Shown here one piece after another: positions 1-7,164 of a DNA stretch of 64,000 bases. Source of the stretch: Halorubrum vacuolatum (GTDB taxonomy: Archaea; Halobacteriota; Halobacteria; Halobacteriales; Haloferacaceae); the NCBI RefSeq assembly GCF_900188065.1, contig NZ_FZNQ01000001.1:124001-188000 (forward strand), given 5' to 3'. Within the stretch, counting starts at the first letter, position 1. The number at the start of each line of letters is the position of its first letter. A program made the translations under genes and the position numbers. The notes under the pieces are model-generated. The model was not told the DNA's origin and did no database searches. It was given only the letters and a program-made list of their open reading frames with translations.

Positions 1-639
1 GGCGGTTAGTGGCACGCCGACCAGGATCAGTCCGAGGAGCCCGAAGGTAATAAAAAAGAACCCGGGACCCCCGAAGGGGCCGAGGAACACGCCCGACATG
101 ACGACGGGGAACGCGAGGACGTACCCGATGATGACGAGTGGCCACCGATCGGTGCCATCGAGACGACCGCCGTAGCGATCGACGAGCGTCGGCGACAGGG
201 GATAGCGCCACGCCGTGCCGAACGTCGCTTTCAGCATGGCGATGAAGCCGACGACGAACGTGAGGAAGGTGACGCCGAACCAAACGGTGAGCAGCACGGA
301 AACGACAAGACCGGCAGCCGCCTCGACGGATGACTGAACGGAAACGATCGTCGGCAGGGCGTCGACATCGGTAGCACCCTGTCCCGTGAGTTCGCCATAG
401 GTAAACACCGATCCGAACGTAACGACGGTCAGCGCCAACACCGTGAGGTGCCAGTCGAGCGCGTTGCGTGCGTTCCGTTTCGTGAACGCGTTCGTCGCGA
501 GGAGATACACGAGTCCGGCCCCAACGACGCCGGTCGGGATCGCGATGAAGTGGACGAGGATCCCACCGATCGAGCGCTCTTCGAGGAGGGTCGGACCGTC
601 CTCCGTCGTCATCCGGTCCGTGGGTTGTTCGTTACCCAT
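1..639 (-). CDS. DUF4870-type integral membrane protein, 3' end cut by window edge
   Basis: The frame is open from an ATG at 639 to the window edge with no stop, giving 213 codons of a protein whose C-terminus lies outside. The product begins MGNEQPTDRM and has a hydrophilic start followed by about four hydrophobic segments. The pattern RSIGGILVHFIAIPTG, then a segment with RNARNALDWHLTV, is the DUF4870 (Tic20-like) arrangement, in which the conserved N..R.AL.WH sits between helices 1 and 2. The downstream gene at 649-1092 is a paralogue with the same motif, so the two form a tandem same-strand pair only 9 nt apart. This copy is longer, with extra hydrophobic segments in its second half. The function of the family is unknown. 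Assignment is by motif and by similarity to the neighbour. Confidence 0.75.
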   Translation of the reverse strand, partial: MGNEQPTDRMTTEDGPTLLEERSIGGILVHFIAIPTGVVGAGLVYLLATNAFTKRNARNALDWHLTVLALTVVTFGSVFTYGELTGQGATDVDALPTIVSVQSSVEAAAGLVVSVLLTVWFGVTFLTFVVGFIAMLKATFGTAWRYPLSPTLVDRYGGRLDGTDRWPLVIIGYVLAFPVVMSGVFLGPFGGPGFFFITFGLLGLILVGVPLTA

Positions 640-648
640 GCTGTTGTC

Positions 649-1092
649 TCATCGGATCCGACCGAGCACGTCTATCGAGCCGGGATAGGTCCAGACCGAT
701 CCGAAGATCGCCTTCACCGTCGCGACGAGAACGTACACGAAGGTGAGGAGGATAGCGAGCATCAACAGGACCACGAGCAGGATGCCGACGGCCGCAAACA
801 CGGTATCGAGCGGCGCGGGAAGCAGGGACACCTCCGTCGGCTCCCCGCCGACGGTGAGCTCGTCAGCCCCTAAAAAGAACGTCCCGATAGCGACGATGGA
901 GAGTCCGAAGAGGGTCAGATGCCAGTTCAGGGCATGTCGAGCGTTCTCGCGCGTGTACTCGTGGTCCGAGACGGCGTAGACGAGGATCGGTCCCAGGAAG
1001 CCGGTGAGCAGTCCAAGGAGGTGGACGAGGATGCCACCGAGCGAGCGTTCTGCAAGCAGTTCGGGTCCGGATGCGGGTGATGTGGAAGTCAT
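649..1092 (-). CDS. DUF4870 domain membrane protein
   Basis: A 147-residue protein with three to four predicted membrane helices. The N-terminal GGILVHLLGLLTGFLGPILVY stretch forms the first helix region. It is followed by the conserved RENARHALNWHLTL motif typical of DUF4870 and two further hydrophobic segments around residues 50-75 and 95-130. The end FGSVWTYPGSIDVLGRIR matches the Y-P-x-S/D ending common in this family. It lies upstream of and close to its longer paralogue at 1-639, which suggests duplication and co-transcription. The biochemical role of the family is not known. The open frames on the opposite strand across this gene are shadows. Confidence 0.8.
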   Translation of the reverse strand: MTSTSPASGPELLAERSLGGILVHLLGLLTGFLGPILVYAVSDHEYTRENARHALNWHLTLFGLSIVAIGTFFLGADELTVGGEPTEVSLLPAPLDTVFAAVGILLVVLLMLAILLTFVYVLVATVKAIFGSVWTYPGSIDVLGRIR

Positions 1093-1120
1093 GAATGGTG
1101 TGGAAGGCGTGGGTGTTTGC

Positions 1121-1735
1121 TTATCCGTCGTCAGTTCGGGTTCGATTACTCGACGGAAGGAGGTTCAGCGGGCCGTACTTTTCGCGAACCCAGCGGGCCG
1201 TCCGTTCGGCGAGCAGCAACAGCAGGCTCACGAGCAACAGGTCGAACGCGGTGTCCCAGAGCACGATGTCGCTGTGTGTACCCTGTATGTCGGCACCGGT
1301 GACCGTGAGGACGCCGCCGAGCGCGAACAGTACGAGGCTCGACTGGAAGCCAGCGAGCACGAGGGTGCGGATTCCGGCCGTGTCCGAGAGGGTGATGAAT
1401 CCGCGGGTGGAGAGCCGATCCAGCGGGGTGTCAGCGTGCAGCGCACGCTTGCCCTCGGGTGAGAGCGGCCATTCCGACTCCGGGTGGTTGATGTAATACA
1501 GCGTGATCGAGTCGGGATACGTCTCCGTCGCGACGACGTCGATCTCCTGGAGCTCCCGAAGTCGGTTGCGAACCGTCGCCCGACTGACGTCGGGTTTGAC
1601 GCGTGCGTGCAACTGCCGGATCGAGAAGAACGGGCGGTCGGATTCGAGCATCGTCTCGACGACGTGCTCCTGTGTGAGCGCGTGTTCGAGGTTCCGATCG
1701 ATCCGTTCGTCGATCCATGACGGAATCGGGGACAC
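1121..1735 (-). CDS. membrane-anchored winged-helix (HTH) protein
   Basis: I place the start at GTG 1735, giving 204 residues. A TATA-like TTTTATT lies about 28 nt upstream (1763-1769), as expected for a leaderless haloarchaeal transcript; an in-frame ATG at 1774 would overlap that box. Residues about 1-90 look like a winged helix: EHVVETMLESDRPFFSIRQL, then VSRATVRNRLRELQEIDVV, then a wing containing TETYPDSITLYYINHPES. The C-terminal third has two hydrophobic helices (TLVLAGFQSSLVLFALGG and a second near the end) before a basic tail. It is therefore probably a membrane-tethered transcription regulator, an architecture frequent in haloarchaea. The ligand and targets are unknown. A perfect inverted repeat overlaps its own promoter, which suggests autoregulation. 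Confidence 0.7.
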   Translation of the reverse strand: MSPIPSWIDERIDRNLEHALTQEHVVETMLESDRPFFSIRQLHARVKPDVSRATVRNRLRELQEIDVVATETYPDSITLYYINHPESEWPLSPEGKRALHADTPLDRLSTRGFITLSDTAGIRTLVLAGFQSSLVLFALGGVLTVTGADIQGTHSDIVLWDTAFDLLLVSLLLLLAERTARWVREKYGPLNLLPSSNRTRTDDG

Positions 1736-1740
1736 GGTAT

Positions 1741-1762
1741 CACCCCCTACTTTGCGGGGGTG
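1741..1762. promoter_or_regulatory. inverted repeat over the start region of the HTH gene (candidate operator)
   Basis: CACCCCC at 1741-1747 and GGGGGTG at 1756-1762 form a perfect 7-bp inverted repeat with an 8-nt centre. It lies between the TATA-like element (1763-1769, minus strand) and the GTG start at 1735, exactly over the expected transcription start. A protein bound here would block initiation. The natural candidate is the HTH protein encoded just downstream. The binding partner is inferred, not shown. Confidence 0.45.
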
Positions 1763-2031
1763 AATAAAACACATCGGGGATTTCGCCGCCTCGAACCGCC
1801 GTTTCACGGCCGTGAAACGCGCGTTCGCCGTATTCATTCGCCGGGAAACCGACGGACACCGACGGGATCGGCCGGAGATGCCTGGGAATGATAATCGGTA
1901 ACAGTTCGCGGCCGCGAACCGAAAGACGCCGATGTGACACGGACGATGATCGCGCGGCCACCGAGCGAACTGGCGGGGCCGATCGCGGTCGATGACGGAA
2001 CGTCTATGCCCGACACGAACCGCAAAGAGGT

Positions 2032-2547
2032 ATGGTCCCTCCAAGCGCGCTCCCGCTTTTTATCGACATCGGCGCGGCCCTCACGGATGCCGGCGGCCTA
2101 CTCCAGTACGGGTTGGTCTTCCTGTTCGCCGCGTTCCCGTGGGTCGAGATTCTCGTCGTGATCCCGATCGCCATCGGCGTCGGGTTGGACCCCGTGGGCG
2201 TCGGGGTCGTCGCCTTCGTCGGCAACGCCGGGTCCGTCCTCGTGCTGTTGCTCGGCTACCGTCGGGTCAGCGGGTGGTGGGAGCGTCGACGGTCACGCGC
2301 CGAAGACGAGGAGGATGGCGAATCGACGAGTCGTCGCCGGAAGTGGGCGCGCCGGATCTGGGATCGATACGGCCTCCCCGGCCTGGCGCTCGCCGCGCCC
2401 GTCCTGACCGGCGTCCACCTCGCCGCGTTGCTCGCGCTCGCCGCCGGCAGCCGGGGTAGGGCGATCGCGGGGTGGATGACCGTTGGGATCGCCGCGTGGA
2501 CGGTCGTGCTCGTGGCTGGATCGGCGTTTGGGGTGTCGTTGGTATAA
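2032..2547 (+). CDS. COG2426-type small multidrug export family membrane protein
   Basis: A 171-residue membrane protein. The first hydrophobic block (residues about 20-75) contains FLFAAFPWVEILVVIPIAIGVGLDPVGVGVVAFVGNAGSV, which matches the 'small multi-drug export protein' family (Pfam Sm_multidrug_ex, COG2426): an acidic residue in the first helix and a P-x-x-V.....GN signature. A charged cytoplasmic loop follows (about residues 78-110, with ERRRSRAEDEEDGE and RRRKWARRIWDRYG). Two more helices then end at residue 171. Despite the family name, export of drugs has not been generally shown. It stands alone, divergent from the HTH gene, with no visible operon partner. Confidence 0.75.
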   Translation: MVPPSALPLFIDIGAALTDAGGLLQYGLVFLFAAFPWVEILVVIPIAIGVGLDPVGVGVVAFVGNAGSVLVLLLGYRRVSGWWERRRSRAEDEEDGESTSRRRKWARRIWDRYGLPGLALAAPVLTGVHLAALLALAAGSRGRAIAGWMTVGIAAWTVVLVAGSAFGVSLV

Positions 2548-2910
2548 AAACTACCTCGGGCGGTGGTCATCTTCGAGGGGAACGTCGCGATCCAGGAGGT
2601 GTTTCGATGTTCAATGGGCCAGCGAGCCTATTTATTCGGCTGATACAGCGACGACTTCGTGGATAATTCCAGAAATGGTCGACGAGGCTGCAACTACTGA
2701 CGGTGATAACGTTATCAGCATTCTGAAAGCTGATGATGAATGTATTGTCTGGGTTTTCTCTGCGATTACGGCAAGGTAGTCCGTATTCAACTCTGAGTTT
2801 CCACACGCTATTTCCAATATCAGATATTTTGATATTAGGGACCATTATAATATTATCCCTCCCGATAATTGGGTGGGTAGGTTGATGCTATGGTTGTATA
2901 TTTTTCACAT
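2548..2910. other. AT-rich intergenic stretch
   Basis: Base composition falls sharply after about 2630 and stays low to the start of the transducer gene. This stands out against the G/C-rich neighbours. The region holds the short coding-like remnant at 2674-2781. It also contains several AT-rich stretches (for example around 2820-2860) that could serve as the transducer promoter. No complete gene was found. Such low-G+C patches in haloarchaeal chromosomes often mark insertions or deletions. Confidence 0.5.
2674..2781 (+). pseudogene. possible truncated N-terminus of a haloarchaeal HTH regulator
   Basis: An ATG at 2674 opens a 35-codon frame ending at TAG 2779-2781. The peptide MVDEAATTDGDNVISILK followed by ADDECIVWVFSAITAR resembles the first helix of haloarchaeal ArsR-like regulators, in which a D-x-x-x-L-x-D-x-x-x-x-I-x-x-x-x motif precedes the recognition helices. 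Nothing helix-turn-helix-like follows the stop in any frame. It could be a decayed gene or a chance small frame. Similarity is judged by eye only. Confidence 0.25.
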
Positions 2911-4461
2911 ATGGAGGGGTTATTCAACCGACTACTCATCGGCACAAGTAGTAATACTGAAGCGACAGCATCGAGCGATCAAAAAAATGCGTCCGTAGAG
3001 GAGACGCTCCAGCCGACTACCCCCGAGAGTCAGTCGGTTGAATGGAGTGATAGTTCCACGTCCGAACGGACACCGGACTCGCAACCACTCCAGCCAAGCT
3101 CAACCGACGGACTGGCCGACCAACCACCCGACAGTGGTCTACCATCGGAATACTTCGAGCTTGCTGAAGAGTACCGACAGTTGTCCGCCACCGAAGCACA
3201 GGTCGAACTTCAAGAACGAACCAAAGAGTTGAGGGCGATCACAAGAGCGAACGAACTGTTCGGGAAGCTCAATGAACCGGTTGAAAAACTGATCAAGACG
3301 TACGCTGCCGAACTCCCACAGTGGTTCCAGTACCCCAAAGTAACGGAGGCAAAGATTGTCGTTGGCGAGGCCGAAGCAACCTCCCATAGCTACGAGTCGA
3401 CTGCCGATCCGATGCGACATTCGACGCGGACAGACAGCGGCACCGAAATTGTCATCGAGATCGTCTACACTGAGCCACGACCTGAAGAAGACGACGGGCC
3501 GTGGCTTAACGAAGAGCACGATCTGGTTGATACCCTCATGTCGTTCGTAACGAACTACTGCAACCAGTGGGAAAAACAAGAACAGATCGAAGCTGAACTC
3601 GAACGGCAAAAAGCAGTCGCTGTTGAAGTCGAATCAGGCGTCGAAGAAGCTCGGAAAACAGCCGATGACCTATCCCAGAGTGCCGAAGGAATCGCTGACC
3701 ATGCTCACAACTCATCAGAATCAATGAAAGAGGTTGCTGCCGAGACTGAAGACATGTCGGCTACTGTCGAAGAGATCGCCTCGACAGCCGAGGAGGTCTC
3801 GATGATGAGTGAAAAAGCTGAAACGCTCGCCGAAGAAGGTGGCGAGGCTGCAACCGACGCGGTTGAGGGCATGGGTCGGATCGACTCATCGATCGAGGAG
3901 GTCACCGAAGATGTCGACGGCTTGCATAGTCGGCTGGAAAAGATCGATGCAATCGTTGAGGTAATCAACGATATCGCTGACCAGACAAACATTCTGGCGC
4001 TTAACGCCTCTATCGAGGCCGCTCGTGCTGGCGAAGCTGGCTCCGGTTTCGCGGTCGTTGCTGACGAAGTCAAATCGCTTGCCGGCGAGTCACAGGATCA
4101 CGCGACCGAGATCGAGCGGCTGATCGAGGCGATCAAAGGCGAAGCCGATGAGACTGTCCATAGTCTTGCAGAGACAACTCGGGAGGTCGACGATGGAATC
4201 GAACAGGTTGAGGCCGCAATGAACACGCTCGAAGAGATAGAAACGGCGGTTCAGGAGGCTTCTGACGGGATTCGAGAGGTCTCGGACGCTACAGATGACC
4301 AGGCCGCATCGACCGAGGAGGTCGCTTCGATGATCAACGAGTTGGTTGAAGAATCAGAGTCGGTTGCTGCCGAAGTTCAGAGTGTGGCTGCCGCAAACGA
4401 ACAACAGGTCAACTCGATTGAATCGATCGAGGAGACCGTCTCAGAACTCGTCGACGAGTAA
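2911..4461 (+). CDS. soluble methyl-accepting chemotaxis transducer
   Basis: The protein has 516 residues from the preferred ATG at 2911; an in-frame ATG at 2890 adds seven residues. The C-terminal half is a long coiled coil. It carries the signalling hairpin around residues 357-391, with [20 protein letters not shown] then [13 protein letters not shown], the hallmark of MCP cytoplasmic domains that bind CheA/CheW. Flanking Glu-rich heptads provide likely methylation sites. There is no signal peptide or transmembrane helix, so it is a cytoplasmic transducer. Residues about 30-90 are Ser/Pro/Gln-rich and low in complexity. Residues about 100-215 form a globular sensor ending in [20 protein letters not shown], like the last helix of the GAF-like domains of haloarchaeal sensor kinases. 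No other che genes are nearby. Codon usage is less G/C-biased than in the neighbours, which suggests transfer. The signal sensed is unknown. Confidence 0.9.
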   Translation: MEGLFNRLLIGTSSNTEATASSDQKNASVEETLQPTTPESQSVEWSDSSTSERTPDSQPLQPSSTDGLADQPPDSGLPSEYFELAEEYRQLSATEAQVELQERTKELRAITRANELFGKLNEPVEKLIKTYAAELPQWFQYPKVTEAKIVVGEAEATSHSYESTADPMRHSTRTDSGTEIVIEIVYTEPRPEEDDGPWLNEEHDLVDTLMSFVTNYCNQWEKQEQIEAELERQKAVAVEVESGVEEARKTADDLSQSAEGIADHAHNSSESMKEVAAETEDMSATVEEIASTAEEVSMMSEKAETLAEEGGEAATDAVEGMGRIDSSIEEVTEDVDGLHSRLEKIDAIVEVINDIADQTNILALNASIEAARAGEAGSGFAVVADEVKSLAGESQDHATEIERLIEAIKGEADETVHSLAETTREVDDGIEQVEAAMNTLEEIETAVQEASDGIREVSDATDDQAASTEEVASMINELVEESESVAAEVQSVAAANEQQVNSIESIEETVSELVDE

Positions 4462-4735
4462 CGTTCGTCGAGGAGTCTATTTTTTATTACCTCAGTTGAG
4501 TTTTGACTAGAGTACAAAAAATACGCATCGTGTGTAAAGCTAAAGAATCTCATCGTTGCAACGAAATGCTTTTTCGAGCCGTTGCCTGCCTTGGCAGCTT
4601 TTCTCGCATATCGCGGCTTCATCAGCGTGCTTTCCGCGTTGGGCTCGGAGGTTAGTAGCGACTGTTGGCTTGTGGTCGCTTCGAAGGTTGTACAGATGTT
4701 GTCAGCGATCAATAACGGTCGCTGGCGCTCCCTGA
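4462..4735. other. intergenic region after the transducer, no gene seen
   Basis: This continues the AT-richer island and contains T-rich runs just after the transducer stop (about 4478-4490, on the plus strand) that may terminate it. A minus-strand frame reading MRFFSFTHDAYFLYSSQNST overlaps the transducer gene in antisense. It has no recognisable domain, so I do not call it a gene. Confidence 0.4.
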
Positions 4736-4812
4736 TTCAAATCCCTCCTCAGCACAGTTCCGTCGCTCGCGGGGTTGCTCGCGACGGAAAAATGGGGCCG
4801 GAGGGATTTGAA
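4736..4812. repeat. 13-bp inverted repeat of the tRNA-Trp T-arm
   Basis: TTCAAATCCCTCC at 4736-4748 on the plus strand is identical to the T-arm and acceptor-side segment of tRNA-Trp on the minus strand (4800-4812). The two copies are inverted and about 50 bp apart. A 13-base exact match to the 3' half of a tRNA at this distance is suggestive of a remnant left by an integrating element, because tRNA 3' ends are common attachment sites. The inverted orientation is unusual, and no integrase is present in the window. Confidence 0.35.
4760..4792 (-). terminator. T-run and hairpin downstream of tRNA-Trp
   Basis: On the minus strand the tRNA 3' end is followed directly by TTTTT (4792-4788), the usual archaeal tRNA terminator. 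A hairpin then follows with 7-bp arms CCGTCGC (4760-4766) and GCGACGG (4781-4787). The T-run is the more credible signal. No CCA is encoded after the discriminator base. Confidence 0.5.
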
Positions 4813-4966
4813 CCCCCGATCGACTGATATCTCCGGTACGCCTCGGAACTCCAGAGGGTCGTCAACACGAGCGATGATCAGTCGCCCGCTCGGTATATCA
4901 GTCTGGAGTGTCGTCCCGGGCGTGGCCTCTGGAGTCAGTCGCCATGCCTGGCTTGGCCACAGCCCC
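4793..4966 (-). tRNA. tRNA-Trp (anticodon CCA) with a large intron
   Basis: Read on the minus strand, the 7-bp acceptor stem is GGGGCTG (4966-4960) paired with CGGCCCC (4800-4794), with discriminator A at 4793 and no encoded CCA. The T-arm is GGGGGTTCAAATCCCTC. The anticodon stem ACTGA/TCAGT encloses the loop CTCCAGA, so the anticodon is CCA. The loop is interrupted between positions 37 and 38: exon 1 is 4966-4929, the intron is 4928-4829 (about 100 nt), and exon 2 is 4828-4793. This is the position of the tRNA-Trp intron known from Haloferax volcanii. That intron forms a bulge-helix-bulge and also acts as a box C/D RNA guiding 2'-O-methylation of its own tRNA. The intron here contains CTGA (box D-like) motifs consistent with that. 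Confidence 0.95.
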
Positions 4967-5075
4967 GCTGTCTGCGGGCGAACCTAACGCAAACACCACT
5001 AAAGGGGTTTCGATCCGGGGCGATCGACGGACGTGAGCGCCACGACGGGGGCGCCCCCTCGTCCCCGCGACGAGG

Positions 5076-5300
5076 TCACTCCCGATCGTCGTCGCTCCAA
5101 TCGCAGTCTTGGCATTTATATCCCGTCACGAACTCGGTCACGCTCGGCATGTAGCCGACTTCGATGACGTCGCCGTCACACTCCGGACACGGGCGATCCG
5201 CATCGGTGATGTCCTCCGTTTCGAGAACCGGGGATCCCTCGATCAGCTCCGCGAGCGTTCCCGGCGTCACCATCCGTCCCTGCACGACGCGATTTGACAT
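5076..5300 (-). CDS. DUF5795 family zinc-ribbon protein
   Basis: A 74-residue protein found, as far as I know, only in haloarchaea. The N-terminus VVQGRMVTPGTLAELIEG is followed by a rubredoxin-like four-cysteine zinc ribbon: CPECDGDVIEVGYMPSVTEF, then KCQDCDWSDDD. These motifs match the DUF5795 family as I recall it. The likely promoter is leaderless: a TATA-like GCTTTAGG on the minus strand is centred about 27 nt before the ATG at 5300. Its function is unknown; a nucleic-acid or protein-binding zinc ribbon is the obvious possibility. Confidence 0.75.
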   Translation of the reverse strand: MSNRVVQGRMVTPGTLAELIEGSPVLETEDITDADRPCPECDGDVIEVGYMPSVTEFVTGYKCQDCDWSDDDRE

Positions 5301-5354
5301 ACTTGCCGAAGGGGCGAGAGGGCCTAAAGCGACACGGCTCCACGGCCGCGCCGA

Positions 5355-6428
5355 TCACAACCACGGCGCACGCGAGTCGCCGTCATCGAACGGGTCACGC
5401 CGGTCGTCGTCCGCCCCCTCGTCGTCGTCCGAGATCTCGCTTTCGCTTCCATCGGACGCCTCGTCCCCGCTCGCTGCAGCGGTCCCACCGTCACCCGCCG
5501 CCGTAGCCGACACGTCAGGACGTGCCGAAGCCGGCGTGTCCGCGGGCACATCGCGGGACTGGACGGCCGAAGCGGGCACATTCGATCCGGATTCGATGTC
5601 CTCGCGGATCTCGTCGGTCGCCACGTCGCCGGCGAGGTCGTCGTCGGAGTCATCGTCATCGTCGTCCGCGTCGCCGGGGGCGCCGATCCCCTCGGGATCG
5701 GGGTCATACGCGAACAGCGCGGTGACCGCGAGCACGGCGAGCGCGATGGGCGCTTCCGTCTGCATGACGCCGACGGGGCGCAGGAGGATCGGAAGCGCGA
5801 GGACGCCGAGCGCGACCGCCGAGCCGAACCGGAAGCGGTCGATGTCGACGCGGCCCTTCAGCTGCGGCGAGAACGCAGCCACGGCGAGCGCGAAGCCGAC
5901 GCCGATGCTCGCGGCGGCGGTACCCGGGACGACGTACTCCGTCGAGGTCTGCAGCGAGAGACCCGAGGGATCGAAGCTCGCGATGAGTCCCAGACCGATG
6001 ATGACCGCGGGGCTCGGAAGGTACTTGCCGAACTCCGAACTCGCCGTCTTCGCGGCGATGGCGAGGATGACGAGCCCGGCGAAGCGCTCGAAGATCTCGA
6101 GGTTCAAAAAGCCCTCAAGCGTCGGCGCGAGCGCGGCCTCGACGGCCGCCACCGGGATGATCACCGCCCCGATGAGCAACACGGAGGTCATCATCTCCTT
6201 TCGGGTGCCGTCCATCTCCGCGAGGATGACCGCCATCGTGGCGGAACCGCCGAAGATGAGGATCCCGGTCTCGACCACGCCGGTCGGCGTCGCGAGGACG
6301 CCGGCGACGACGAGCGCGGGGAAGATGCCGTCGATGAGCGGCAGCGCCATGACGGTCGCGAGGAGCTTCGTCGCGCCGCCGACGCGTTGCTCGAGGCGAA
6401 GCGCGATCGGATGTCGTGAGACGCTCAT
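5355..6428 (-). CDS. DUF5794 family membrane protein with acidic tail
   Basis: A 357-residue haloarchaeal membrane protein. Residues 1-240 contain about seven hydrophobic segments. The opening SRHPIALRLEQRVGGATKLL, then ATVMALPLIDGIFPALVVAG, and the motif TGILIFGGSATMAVILAEMD, match DUF5794 as I recall it. Residues about 245-357 form a highly acidic, low-complexity cytoplasmic-looking tail with long Asp/Glu and Ala/Gly runs, ending RRDPFDDGDSRAPWL. Such tails are normal for haloarchaea but this one is long. A TATA-like CGCTTACC lies about 25 nt upstream of the ATG. No function is known for the family. The plus-strand frame of 425 codons over this gene is a shadow. Confidence 0.75.
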   Translation of the reverse strand: MSVSRHPIALRLEQRVGGATKLLATVMALPLIDGIFPALVVAGVLATPTGVVETGILIFGGSATMAVILAEMDGTRKEMMTSVLLIGAVIIPVAAVEAALAPTLEGFLNLEIFERFAGLVILAIAAKTASSEFGKYLPSPAVIIGLGLIASFDPSGLSLQTSTEYVVPGTAAASIGVGFALAVAAFSPQLKGRVDIDRFRFGSAVALGVLALPILLRPVGVMQTEAPIALAVLAVTALFAYDPDPEGIGAPGDADDDDDDSDDDLAGDVATDEIREDIESGSNVPASAVQSRDVPADTPASARPDVSATAAGDGGTAAASGDEASDGSESEISDDDEGADDDRRDPFDDGDSRAPWL

Positions 6429-6918
6429 CTACCGTCTTTGACCCTGACCAACGGGTAAGCGGCGGGAGGCGGGCGACCCACGATAGCCGTGGAGGCGGCG
6501 TGCGGAGTCGGACCACCGAGTCCGACGAGCCCCTGTAAATTTGGACGTATTGCCGAATGTAAAGCGGGCGCCGAGCTGGATGGTCGGCTGACCGGCAATA
6601 CGCACGTCAATGGAGCTGTCGGAGTCCATATGAGGAGTATATCACCGGCTTTGATTAAACTTTGTGTGAGGACTGCCCGCACACCACGAGCACATTGTAT
6701 CCGACATTTATAAACACGGGTGTCGATCCCACGGTTAAGTCGGCTTTTGATCGAACACCCATCGAACCAACTCGATCGATAACCGTTTTTGACGGATGCA
6801 TTACCAGGGGACGGTCTCCGGATCGGTCGTCCACGTGGTTCGGAAACGGCGTCACCACGACCCGGCCATCCTCGCCGCGAATCTCAAGGTTCAATGTGCC
6901 GGGGCCGTTCCACGGGGT
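6429..6918. other. 490-bp intergenic region with an orphan TATA box
   Basis: There is no convincing gene in either strand. The left part carries the DUF5794 promoter. In the centre, ATTTATAAAC at 6706-6715 is a strong haloarchaeal TATA box for plus-strand transcription, predicted to start near 6740. The next gene begins only at 6919, so there would be a leader of about 180 nt, unusually long for haloarchaea. Either that leader is regulatory or a small RNA is encoded here. Confidence 0.4.
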
Positions 6919-7164
6919 ATGAGCGACCAGCAACTCCGCAAGGAGGCACACGACCTCGACGTCACGGTCTGGGTCGGGAAAGGCGGCATCGAGGCGGTCA
7001 CCGAGGAGCTCAAAGATCAACTACAGGACCGGAAGCTAGTCAAAGTGAAATTCCTCAGGGCGGCCCGTGGGGGGACCACGACCGACGAACTCGCCGCCGA
7101 ACTGGGTGAGGCCGTCGGGGCGGACCTGATCGAGACGCGCGGGAACACGGCGGTGTTCCACTGA
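6919..7164 (+). CDS. YhbY/CRM-domain RNA-binding protein
   Basis: An 81-residue protein from the ATG at 6919; an upstream in-frame ATG at 6796 gives a non-conserved extension with poor codon bias. The whole protein is one CRM (YhbY/CRS1) fold. LRKEAHDLDVTVWVGKGGIE is the conserved helix plus G-K-x-G loop that contacts RNA, followed by LKDQLQDRKLVKVKFL and an ETRGNTAVFH end. Members bind pre-ribosomal or intron RNA; E. coli YhbY associates with the pre-50S subunit. Its stop overlaps the start of the MscS gene (TGATG), so the two genes form an operon. This pairing with a mechanosensitive channel is the useful context clue. Confidence 0.85.
   Translation: MSDQQLRKEAHDLDVTVWVGKGGIEAVTEELKDQLQDRKLVKVKFLRAARGGTTTDELAAELGEAVGADLIETRGNTAVFH

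Noticed and set aside
1736-2044. Upstream extension of the HTH gene to 2044
   Set aside because: The extension runs through the TATA box and palindrome and shows poor codon bias and no conserved sequence.
4377-4712. Minus-strand frame of 111 codons downstream of the transducer
   Set aside because: It is largely antisense to the transducer and has no domain or promoter.
6429-6682. Minus-strand frames of 66 and 85 codons upstream of DUF5794
   Set aside because: They would place a long extension before a well-supported leaderless start; no similarity is evident.
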